Positions 31,996 through 64,000 of a stretch of DNA of 64,000 nucleotides are shown here, one piece after another. Numbering within the stretch: position 1 is the first letter of the stretch; every line of letters starts with the position of its first letter. This stretch comes from Portunus trituberculatus (lineage: Eukaryota > Arthropoda > Malacostraca > Decapoda > Portunidae), in assembly GCF_017591435.1 (NCBI RefSeq), contig NC_059268.1:20680184-20744183 (forward strand), read 5' to 3'. The notes below the pieces were generated by a model. The model ran no database searches, was not told the origin of the DNA, and saw only the letters and a list, made by a program, of their open reading frames with translations. Made by a program: the position numbers and the translations under genes.

Positions 31996-32230
31996 GCTCG
32001 ACTTGCCACTGACATAACATTTGTGAACTGACATGACATGAAGGAAAACGGAGGGAAAGAAGTAGGTAGGGAAGAAGAAAAGAGGAAGAGAAAAGAGGAG
32101 GAAAATGAATAAGAGTAGGAAGAGGCAAGGTAAGAAGAAAAAGAGTAAAATACACAGACACCCCGTTAAGAACAAGACTCAAGGATCATTTCATCATCAG
32201 TTATCTTGTGTTTACTTTCCTTCCCTCAGC
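31996..32230. promoter_or_regulatory. bidirectional promoter between FUZ and EIF2B2
   Basis: Only 235 bp separate the two ATGs, so transcription must start in opposite directions from this interval or very near it. No TATA box is apparent. 32041-32151 is about nine-tenths purine on the + strand (GGGAAGAAGAAAAGAGGAAG-type). TTTCCTTCCCTCAG ends one base before the EIF2B2 ATG triplet context and could be a 3' splice site for a 5' UTR intron. Function is inferred from geometry. Confidence 0.7.
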
Positions 32231-35085
32231 ATGGCACAGCTTTCTGAAAGGGAGTTTATTGACAAGCTGAGGTTCGAGTAAGTATCCTGCGTGACTTGGC
32301 ACTTAATATGAATCCTACGACAGGTGAATGAACGCAATATTGGCCATTATTAGCTGGACAGTCAGGGTTTCATCACCTCCATCTGCCTTGCCCCCTGTCA
32401 CTTCTAGGCCATGAATCGCCTTTAATTCCTATCTGTGGGTCTGCGGGCTGTGAGATGAGGGCTTATAGTGCTTCTTTGCTCAGTTTCCAGTTTCACCTAA
32501 CCATGGAACTTATTGCTTATGTTATACTGGTTTATTTTTGCAGGAAATATGATACAGAGCAAGCTAAGGCAGAGGAAAGCTTGTATCTTATGGAGTGTAT
32601 AGTTGGCAGTGCTCATTGGAAGACGGGAAGGTGAGTGGCTATGCTTATTTCGTGCCTAGAAGTGAAGATTAATTGGAGAATAACTGATGATTGTTATTAT
32701 GGAATGCTTAATAGTCTTCATATGTACAATGATAGTCTCTCAGTATCCTTAAACTAATAAAGAGAGTGTTATGGCCTTTTAAAATTATGCTGTGTGTTCT
32801 CAGTGATCTCCTCAACTTACTTCGCAATGTGGGCACCTCAGTACAGGCCAAAATGCCATGGGAAACAACACCGTGCAACATGGTGCAACGTGTCATAAAA
32901 GTAAGTGCACCAGCCTTTCACTGTCATTGTTGCTGCTTTATCCGTGACTAATGTTTGAACTTTCCACTACTGCATTCTATTATGTCATGAAATTACAGTG
33001 CAGTTTTAAACATTACTGAATCTTTCGTGTCCTATGGTAAAGATTTTATTTTTCAGCTGAACAGGTGTTATGGTTTAAGATAAGACATGTTGATTTAAAC
33101 TTCCAGTAAGTGGAAGGGCATAGTGGCATAGTGGATAAGGTGGTGAGCGTGAGATCGGGCAGACGTCCACGCGTAGGTTCGAATCCCACCATGTACAGCC
33201 TTAAAACACTTTGCCATTTGTCGAGTGGTTTAAAGTTACCTACATATCACCATGATACCCAGGTTCTAGGTGGTTACACTCAAGATGAGCTTGGGCGGTG
33301 ATATGGGTACCACTATAAATAAAATTGCCTGCGCCACTAATGGGCGGAAGCTGAACAGCGCTTCCAATACACTCTTCAAGTGTGCCTACAGGCGCTATAG
33401 GCCTTACCGTAAAAAAAAAAAAAAAAAAGAAAAAAAAAGTGTTGAAGTAATTATTATCAGTTTCTTCTATTTTTCCCCACAGATAGTAATTGATGAATAC
33501 AATACACTGCTTGGAGGAAATCAAGGCGTAGAGTACCCGAGCCTCTCACAGTCCATGCTGGTAGACCCTGCTTGTGGAGATCTCCCAAAATGTACAGAGG
33601 TTATTCATGAGCTGCAGGACAGAGTACTCGAGGCCATTGCTGAACAGAAAGCTGAGGTTGAGCAAAGGTACTACCTAATCAAAGAGTGAAGGTAACAGTG
33701 ACACTAACAGTATTTGTTGCCAGTATTATAATGAATCCTTTTATTTCAGCCAAGAATTAATAGCTGGCCAAGGTGTAAGCAAGATTCACAATGATGAAGT
33801 CATCATGACGTGTGGAATGTGTCCGCTGGTCTTGGCCTTCCTCACTAAGGCAGCCAAACAAAGGAAATTCCATGTTTTTGTTGCTGAATGTGCACCAAAA
33901 TATGATGTAAGATGTTTATGTGGCTTCATCATGTCTGATATGCATAACATTATTTCTGTAGCTGTTTGATATGAATGTCATGAATATGCAGGTTCTGCTA
34001 CATGTGAAGGTGATGACTTGTTGCAGCTTTATTTATTTTCTTCTGTTCAATGTTCTCAACACATCTTTACTTGTACAGGGTCATCCAATGGCAAAAGCTT
34101 TATGTAGTGCTGGAATTCAGACAACACTGATTCAAGACTCAGCAGTGTTCCCCATCATGTCACGGGTCAACAAGGTCATCATTGGCACCAGGACGGTGGT
34201 GAGCAATGGAGGCATCAAGACCTTTGTTGGTGCTGCCTCTCTTGCCTCAGCAGCAAAGTTTTATTCTGTTCCTGTAAGTCTTATATGTTAGCCAGTATAC
34301 TGATACCTTTTTCACTCAGGCAGTATTTAATACATATTCACTGTAACAAGCTGAAAAGGGAAGGTTTCACTAAGTACATATAATTTAATGCACAGAGAAA
34401 TTCTTTGTGCTACATTCTTTTCCACACCTTTGTTTCATGTACGTTGATGTGTTTTCCTCCTATCTTGAGTGTTAGAAGGTCCTTTCTCAATTGTCAACCT
34501 ACTGTCAGTTTAGTACTTATATGATATTGAAAATCATGTCATGAGTTATACATTTTGCTTATTATCACAAATCTTCATTTTCAGCTGTATGTGTGCACTC
34601 CCACATACAAATTTAGCTTGATGGGTTGTGAAGAAATAAGCCATGAAAGCAGCACTTCCATTATCCCAAAGGGAACAAAGTTTCCACTATCTGTGAATGC
34701 TGCACTGACCAAGTTAGACTATGTTCCCCCTGAAAATGTCACCAGCTTCATAACTAACAAGTGAGTGTCTCTTGTTCATATGGATCTCATTCTTTGAAGG
34801 TGTGATGTAGTGGATTCATTGGATTTTATTTTATTTGCTTTTCTTTATGTGTCTTGACTTACCTAAGAAGATACAGGAATTTGCCATCTTAATGTTTTAT
34901 TTATAAGGAATATGAATTACTTACTCAATATATTATTACTTGTTCATCTTGCACATGTACTTACTTTGGTTTAAGTATTCGCTGTTGACCATTTGAATCT
35001 CTTTTCTTTCAGTCGAGGCATTGCACCATCCTATGTGTACCGGCAGCTTAGTGAACTTTACCATCCCGCATCTTTTGATTTCTAA
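32231..35085 (+). CDS. EIF2B2: eIF2B subunit beta (8 coding exons, 338 aa)
   Basis: Exons: 32231-32277, 32544-32630, 32804-32900, 33483-33667, 33750-33906, 34079-34273, 34585-34760, 35013-35085 (TAA). Total 1017 nt, all joins in frame. Family: regulatory beta subunit of eIF2B, the guanine-nucleotide exchange factor that reloads eIF2 with GTP in the cytosol; alpha, beta and delta form the core that senses phosphorylated eIF2. Matches to eIF2B beta rather than alpha: ETTPCNMVQRVIKIVIDEY (about 64-82), HNDEVIMTCGM (about 148-158), RKFHVFVAECAP (about 174-185), MSRVNKVIIGTRTVVSNGGI (about 213-232), LDYVPPENVTSFITN and the C-terminal APSYVYRQLSELYHP. The Rossmann-like C-terminal domain is complete. 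Length is near the human 351 aa; the N-terminal helical part is slightly shorter. Confidence 0.97.
33112..33438 (+). mobile_element. tRNA-derived SINE, copy 2 (in EIF2B2 intron 3)
   Basis: A box TGGCATAGTGG (33124-33134) and a perfect B box GGTTCGAATCC (33176-33186), then the same body as 18500-18835 including GGTGGTTACAC, AAATAAAATTGC and GCGCCACTAATGG, ending in a poly-A tail (33411-33438). Both pol III boxes match consensus, so this copy is better preserved. The tail ends about 45 bp before the exon 4 acceptor. Confidence 0.88.
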
Positions 35086-35517
35086 GGTAACAGCTTTATT
35101 CCTTGCTAATAGACAATAAGGGAAAACACTTGCATAAGAAGACACACCTGACGTTTATACTGTTATGCTGTAGTGTTCTGTCATTTTCCTTTCGTCTTTT
35201 ATCCTAGAATCATTTTTGCCCATTCTATAAAAATGTTGAAATGAATGTTTGGTGTAGTTTTTGTAACATGTTATTAATAATGCATCTGCTTTCCCTGATG
35301 AAGAATATTGCAGCTTTAGCAGTAATGTGACAGCCAATTTAAGTGTCTAGATTGTGCTTTGGTGGGAGGTAAATTTTATGTATCTTGGAATTGTGCAGGT
35401 TATGGCAATCCCTTAAAATAAAGAAAATAACTATAGACTGTCCATCCATTGTCTCATTTCTGGACTGACAATCTTGTAAATATAAAGGGACTACTTGAGA
35501 TAACACATCCCAATTTG

Positions 35518-35562
<45 letters not shown>

Positions 35563-35791
35563 CTCATTTTCAACTTGGTCTTTTGAGATATGTAATAGTG
35601 GATTTATTGTAAAGTGCATTTTATTTTGGTATTTTTGGATTGCACAATATAATACATCAGGTCAGTTACATAATATAGTATTCTTGTATATAATAAACTT
35701 TTCTCTGATTTTTAAATAGTAAGAGATATAGATAAAATTCTAAAGCTAATCTGGAAAGTTTTTTTTGTAATGCCTAGAAGTTTCTCACTCA
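35086..35791. other. EIF2B2/MSK convergent 3' interval
   Basis: Tail-to-tail, 706 bp stop to stop. + strand AATAAA candidates for EIF2B2 lie at 35417-35422 and 35692-35697. A minus-strand AATAAA for the kinase lies at 35608-35603. A CA tract (35523-35561) is in the middle. The 3' UTRs may overlap. Confidence 0.55.
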
Positions 35792-58071
<22,280 letters not shown>

Positions 58072-59245
58072 GGCGGCTGCTTGTTGTCACGATGATGGCG
58101 GCGAGAAAGGGCGTCCCACGAGGAAAGCCACTATCCTTGGTTGTGTCCGGAAGGCGTGGTCACTGTAAGCCGCAACACAAAGCAACTGTTGCAAGGCCCG
58201 TCAGTCTAAAGTATGTTACAGGCAGAGGCCGGTGTGGGCTGCCAGTGGTCTGGGTGGGTCATCCAACACTCTCACCACGAGGAGTCCAGACCGTCGCCTG
58301 CACCAGTGCCGGCACCACCTGTAGTTTGTTGGTGTTGGTGATCAGTCTCGTCACCACTCATTTAAAACACCGGGACAGATTTCACTATGAGGACGACCTT
58401 GTTCTAGTTTTGTATTAGACTTGCTGGCTCTGTAGGATACACACGTTGTATTTAACAGACGGAAATAAAGCAATTTCAGCAGCACGAGTTATCAAGTCAC
58501 CTGTTATCATAGCTACCCTCTAAGCGCGGCGAAAGAATCTATTAACCTGATAACATTCACCTTGTTACCACGTCCAACACTCGGCGGCAACAGACTGCAT
58601 GCCTCGCCTAACTGAGCACATCTTCCCTGGAGTATAATTAATCATCCCATCACTTCACCTATGGGAGGTAGGAGAGTCCCCGGGGAGGGGGTAGGGGGTA
58701 GGGGGACATGCCCACCAGTGAGAGTGACCCTGACAAGGAATGTACACCTAGTATTCCAATGCCTCGCCCCTCCATGTTTCGTGCATATTCATCATTACTT
58801 TACTAAGCTAAGGGTGGATAAGAAGCATCTCCTGTTGAGGCGCAGATGTTGAGGAGAGAGGCCATATGTCACGCACGGGGCTCCTGTCTAACTGTACGTG
58901 ATCCGTTGTCTGCCGCCCGCATGAGGAACTGTGCCGAGAAAGTGGGTCATCTGCGAGCAGCGGCGCCCGTCCCTCGTTGCTGGCACGGCTGCCACGAGCA
59001 CCCGGCCTTCACTTTTTCCTATCACGCACTCCACACCTTTCATCCCCTGCCTCCGCTGAATGCTATCCCTGCTCGGTGTGGTGCTTCCTCATGACCGTAT
59101 GGCAGGATGGTGGCGTGAGTGGGAGGACGTAATAGCCACGAGAGGAGGAGCGGTGTGCGTGTCGGGTGAGGGTGACGGCAGCGAGGCGTGGGCTGTATGT
59201 CGCCTGCTGGTGCTGCCGCCTCCTGCACCACCTCACACGTCTACT

Positions 59246-59300
<55 letters not shown>

Positions 59301-60250
59301 CATACACACACGCACACTATTTCACGCCTACACACTTTAGCCTGATCTAAGTGTTCCTTTTTTCCGTAGAAGCCCACTTAGGCAAACTTCCTGTCCCTAG
59401 AACCTTCTGCAGCGGCGAGGCTGCTGATACCTGTTAACCCTGGCGATCAGGGAAATGCAGATCGCACGAGGTCACGGAGCGAGTCCCCTGCATGTGATGG
59501 TGGCTGGATGAGCTAAACCAGATAAAGAACAGACGCCGCTTATCACTGCAAACACACAAGGGGAAATCCGTCACACTCTCACCACCACCTGCCACTGTTC
59601 GCCGGACCTGATTCACCACTCACTAGTCATATATATTGATCACAGGCTCCTAACAAGGGTAGCTATGATATTTTCTGCGGGCAGTCTGCTACCATGCCAC
59701 GTCTGCACTCACACACCGTGTCTCCAGTAGCCTGGCACTGCTCTCCCGCGCACTTAGCAGACTACTACAGCCACACTGCAGTCCTCTCTCTTCACTTCAC
59801 GCACCGTATACACAGTACTCAGTATACAATCTGCGTACGAGTGAGATAAATGCACCGTATGGATGGACGCAGCTCCGCCGACGAAAGCTACGAGGCGATC
59901 AGCTGACTACTGACTGAAACAGCTGAGTGTCACAACACGACCACCTGATACGAGAACAGTTGCCACACCGCGCAATATTCCCGGCACTCGCCACATTTTC
60001 TGGGAACGACCACCACGTATTCCAATAAGTTTCGACGCCATTTCATTTCCTGTACCCTCAGCAACTGCACACCAAGCTCACCGTGAACCATTACAAGGCC
60101 TGAATGCGAGAGAAATATGACGATAAACTGAGAGTATTTCACGGGGAGGCGTACGAGGCGAATGGCAACAGCGGAGAGTGTCTGGCAGTACACACAGAAA
60201 ATTACTCTTGTGCGCTCCCTCCGTGAACGTGAACACCTAGCTATGTATGG

Positions 60251-60286
<36 letters not shown>

Positions 60287-60398
60287 CATAGAGGCAACGG
60301 CGTGTGTGCTGTTGCCTGTTGTGTTGCGAACGTACGAGTTGTTGAACGTAAGCCTGTGACGAACGTTCGCTCCGTAATACATATCAAGACCACCTACG

Positions 60399-60400
<2 letters not shown>
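58072..60400. promoter_or_regulatory. upstream region of MSK
   Basis: Should hold the MSK promoter on its left side. The first few hundred bases are GC-moderate with no TATA box noted. Further up are a GC-rich patch (58880-59240), a CT tract (59248-59298) and a CA tract (60255-60283). No conserved exon is seen. Confidence 0.4.
59248..59298. repeat. (CT)n microsatellite
   Basis: 51 bp of uninterrupted CT. Confidence 0.95.

Positions 60401-60401
<1 letters not shown>

Positions 60402-60455
<54 letters not shown>
60402..60455. repeat. (GA)n microsatellite
   Basis: 54 bp of uninterrupted GA. Confidence 0.95.
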
Positions 60456-60457
<2 letters not shown>

Positions 60458-60751
60458 CACGTAATCACAGCTACAGCATTAATTCCTCAAAATGTATCGA
60501 CAGACAGATCACCTGCTAGCCACTTTCGCGCCGGCCATGAAGAGGAGCCACAGGGCCACACTTTCCACTGCCATCCTCCAGCTGCCGCCGCCCGCCACCC
60601 GCTGCGTCCCATGGGACGGTGACCCACGCTCTCCCCCTCCCCTGCCCAGCACCTGCCTTGCTCTCGTCTTCCCCTGATCTGAGTTAGGAGGGAGCACTGG
60701 AGACGCAGGTATGTCCGTCGCTCGGTATCATAAATATAACTCACATAATAA

Positions 60752-60753
<2 letters not shown>

Positions 60754-60800
<47 letters not shown>
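60754..60800. repeat. (GA)n microsatellite
   Basis: 47 bp of uninterrupted GA; the previous GA tract lies only 300 bp away. Confidence 0.95.
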
Positions 60801-60801
<1 letters not shown>

Positions 60802-61312
60802 GTATGTTCATGTCCACTACACGTAAGGCACATATTCCCCTCGTGTTGTTACCTTCAGGAGAGAAAGCTGGAGGGATCAACTCACCAGAACAAACCAGAT
60901 AACAAACCAGGTGGAGAGAAATAACGAAACACAGGGAGATGGGCTGGCAAAAGTGTCTGCATAGTTCTAAAGAGTCTGTTACTGTAATATGGACCATTCT
61001 CTTTTAATTTCTGTATTTGTATATTTTTCTGTGGTCAATAAACTATCTGAATCAGAAATTTGTATCTGTCTGTCTGGCTATCTGTCTGTATGTCTGTGTA
61101 TGTGCGTGTGTGTGGGTCTGTCTCTCATCCAGCAGCCGAGGGAAGCGACGGAGCAGTTCCCGCCGTATTGCAGTGTCCAAAATGCACTTTTTACTTTCAC
61201 TTACTGTGGCAGGTTCCGGGGAGAAAGTCTCGCCCACCCCCACCACTACACTCCATGCCCTATTCCCTTCTTCCCTTCACCTACAAGGCCGCTATGTCCA
61301 GCTTATCAGTGG

Positions 61313-61388
<76 letters not shown>

Positions 61389-61535
61389 TAGAGCAGGTTA
61401 GCCATTGATTCAGCCAGTCAGTTCTTGGTGTGTGTGTTGTTGATCTAAGCAACACCACAGTCTCTATTTATATCAGTAACATCTGGCTTGTCATGCTACG
61501 ACTATTTATGAAAGCGCCTTTGTTAGAGTTTTAGT

Positions 61536-61579
<44 letters not shown>

Positions 61580-62476
61580 AAGCCCATACGTGCTTTACTC
61601 TACTCTACGTGTCAAAGAAAACGAGGGCAAAGTAACATAGAAAGTGGACGTTAGTATGGTGGACTCTGCTGCTTGCCATCTCAGCAACACAACACGTTAC
61701 ACCTCCGTCACTATAACAACACTGGACACTGCGTTGAGGGTTATTAAGGGAAGGAAGAGAGGACGGGGGAGGGCACGTGTTCCTGAAGATAAGCCAGTGG
61801 TGAAATACGTAATATTCTCAGCTTGTCTATACTAGAAACCAACGCAGCACCTCTTGGCCTTGACTGTATATTTATCTCTTTACATGAATACCGACAGAGA
61901 GAGAGAGAAGGGAGAAAGATGGGAGTGGAGAAATGGAGAGAGTAGGGAGGGGGTTAATCTCACGCACGGAATAGTCCCTCGAGACCTCAGGGATAGAGTG
62001 AGGTGATCAGGTAAGCCTCTGTCAATAGTCTAAGAAGTGGTAAGGTGGGCAGGTAGGAAGAAACAGCTGTACCTTGATACTAGGAACCTTCCTCACTGTC
62101 GCAACTCAAATACACCTAAGTTTACTCGCTACCACTTCGTCATTACTGTTTCCTGGTAAGTTTCTGCATTAGGTGACTGTAAACATAAGGTAAGTACTTG
62201 ATACTGACTAAGAAGTGTAAATATATACGTGTAAATAAATAAATAAGCATGGAAAGAATAGAAAATGCTTACTTTCTCTTCTTTCAGCTCCCAAGTCACA
62301 CAGTAAAACAAACACACGAAATGACAGCTTTCCACCAAGTTGAGTTCTTTGTCTCTCTGTTTACCTCTTAACCAATCAGCCAGCGCGAAGTATAAAGTTA
62401 CACTGGTAAAGTTGAAGCAAGTTATAGGTCACCGTGAATGTTTAATAATTCACTGCACTACGTTCATATTACTCTG
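60801..62476. other. gene-free with CA tracts
   Basis: CA tracts at 61315-61385 and 61537-61578. No ORF resembling a known protein and no tRNA. Confidence 0.6.
61315..61385. repeat. (CA)n microsatellite
   Basis: 71 bp of uninterrupted CA. Confidence 0.95.
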
Positions 62477-62998
62477 CTACTGAAAAATTGTCACAAGAAG
62501 CTCCTTATCTCCAGGTACTGATGGCGTGACTTAGAAGCAACCAGGTGCGAACAGATTATAGTGTAGGTTTGTTTACATCACATAAACTCGCCAAACGTGA
62601 ACAAGAGTAAGATAGGATCTAATTTGTCAAGAAGAATTAGACGATTAGCAAGTGAAGAATTGTCACATGAAGCTCCTTATCTCCAGCTACTGTTGGCGTG
62701 ACTTAGAAGCAATCAGGTACGAACAGATTATAGTGCAAGTTTATTTACATCACATAAAATCGCCAAACGTGAACAAAAGTAAGGCAGGATCTAATTTGCC
62801 AAGAAGGACCAGACGTTTAGCTACTGAAAAATCGTCACATGAAACTACTTATCTCCAGGTACAGTACTCTTTGCGTGAGTTAGAGTCTATCAGGTGTGAA
62901 AGGATTATAGCCTATAGGTTTGTTTACATCGCATACACTCGCCATAAGTGATCAAAAGTAAGGCAGGATCTAATTTGTCAAGGACCAGACGATTACAC
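62477..62998 (+). repeat. three-copy 172-bp tandem repeat
   Basis: Copies 62477-62648, 62649-62820 and 62821-62998 align over full length (blocks TTGTCAC-GAAGCTCCTTATC, GTTTACATC-CATA, AAAGTAAGGCAGGATCTAAT). Copies 1 and 2 are closer to each other than to copy 3. Monomer length is in the range of arthropod satellite monomers. No ORF is conserved across copies. Confidence 0.9.
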
Positions 62999-63049
62999 TA
63001 GATAAAGTCAGAATAACTTACCCCAATTTAAATAACCCAATGCAACTCT

Positions 63050-63240
63050 AGAAATCTTGAACTTCCTACCTGCTTCTATATTTCCAACTTTCTATGACTT
63101 GATTTCATTTTAAGAGGAAGATTTCAAGACATTTATCCCTTCTTTTTGGCTAACTCTTGAACCTACAAAGGGACTGGTAACTAAGTGGGCCTTTTATTTC
63201 ATTTTATGTTGCTCTCTCTTACATAAAAAAAATAATAATA
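63050..63240 (+). mobile_element. LINE 3' end remnant
   Basis: Eroded match to 3640-3800: CTACCTGCTTCTATATTTCC, AAGAGGAAGATTTCAAGACA, GGGACTGGTAACTAAGTGGG, then CTCTCTTACATAAAAAAAAT. Same order and orientation as the first copy. Confidence 0.7.
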
Positions 63241-63467
63241 ATAGCTGGGAGGAAGATGCGTATATGGGGCGGGGTGTTAGTCTCTATTTGATCCACAGTT
63301 TGGTATTCGCAGGAAAGATACGAGTAGTCTTCTTTGTGCGGGAAATGTTTGGTTACGCCACAGCGAGGAGGCAGCTTGGCCAGGCACACAACGCAGTGAG
63401 AGCAGCGCGAGGCCCCTGAGTGCGAGTTCCCGTGAGTCACTGCAACTTGTAACAAAGCGCCTCTTTC

Positions 63468-63470
<3 letters not shown>

Positions 63471-63523
<53 letters not shown>
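63471..63523. repeat. (CT)n microsatellite
   Basis: 53 bp of uninterrupted CT. Confidence 0.95.
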
Positions 63524-63529
<6 letters not shown>

Positions 63530-63659
63530 CTCTGGGTATAATGGTATTGACACGATGAAAATAAATCAATGAAATGTAAATTGCTGTCACGAAGAGATGA
63601 AGAGGTATGAATTATCACGTCACCAATACCTGCTCCTTGGGGATTGGCACATTTAGTTC

Positions 63660-63739
63660 ATCTTTTAATTCTTTCCTTTTTGTATCCCTTGACCAGAACC
63701 ACCCTTACATAAAACACACAGATAGATAGATAAAAAGAT

Positions 63740-63804
<65 letters not shown>
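63660..63804 (+). repeat. LINE tail followed by (GATA)n and (GA)n
   Basis: A LINE-tail-like piece (CTTGACCAGAACC, then CCCTTACATAAAA, 63689-63714) runs directly into GATA repeats and then a 61-bp GA tract (63744-63804). Suggests a microsatellite grown from a retrotransposon tail. Confidence 0.65.
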
Positions 63805-63808
<4 letters not shown>

Positions 63809-64000
63809 AATACTAGCGGTAGGTAATTGGCTGAAAGTAAATTTTGAACGGTGCTCCAGTGACGTCACAGGAACACTCCCTGGAGGTGAATAAATTTAAG
63901 AAGTGAGAATCAAGACGTGTAAGGGTAAGAGGCTTATCTATTCTTGCTCTATTATTTGTATTCAGTTTGTTTATTTCTTGCTTCTAATTCACTGATGGGA

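Noticed and set aside
31996..32175. Longer FUZ N-terminus using upstream in-frame Met codons
   Set aside because: The extension is encoded by the purine tract, is low-complexity (Phe/Leu-rich), and would exceed family length without homology.
58092..58418. 108-codon + frame just upstream of MSK
   Set aside because: No recognisable domain; GC-moderate DNA gives open frames by chance. It lies where the MSK promoter is expected.

Overview
The window is nuclear DNA of an animal, most likely a decapod crustacean and probably a crab. The evidence is four intron-rich metazoan genes with short GT-AG introns, extreme density of long GA, GT and AT microsatellites, and several repeat families that I recognise by memory as typical of decapod DNA: a tRNA-Val-headed SINE, a TTAA-flanked MITE and LINE 3' tails. 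The species call is an inference. There are no bacterial features, CRISPR arrays or operons.

Layout. Positions 1-6400 are repeat-rich and gene-free: a Harbinger-like TIR element, a two-copy 0.7 kb duplication, a LINE 3' end and a SINE inside a GT tract. From 7529 to 22356 (+) lies SCAPER, reconstructed here as 27 coding exons (1834 aa). Tail to tail with it is FUZ (-), 31995 back to 23496, 9 coding exons (423 aa). FUZ start is only 235 bp from the start of EIF2B2 (+), 32231-35085, 8 exons (338 aa), so the two form a head-to-head pair. EIF2B2 converges on an MSK-type kinase gene (RPS6KA5 family, -), 58071 back to 35792, 14 coding exons (997 aa), whose first intron is 15.2 kb and packed with microsatellites. 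Positions 58072-64000 are upstream of the kinase: no gene recognised, many microsatellites, and a three-copy 172-bp tandem repeat. In all four models the exon phases join without a frameshift and the total length is divisible by three.

The genes do unrelated cell-biological jobs: SCAPER (ER/ribosome-linked factor), FUZ (ciliogenesis and planar cell polarity), eIF2B beta (translation initiation) and MSK (mitogen/stress signalling to chromatin). Their order alternates +, -, +, -. No new multi-gene system is visible. The most unusual structures are a three-copy palindromic compound microsatellite at 54495-54969, a decayed duplicate exon fragment in the kinase gene, several uncatalogued-looking TIR elements and SINEs, and a purine-rich bidirectional promoter between FUZ and EIF2B2.
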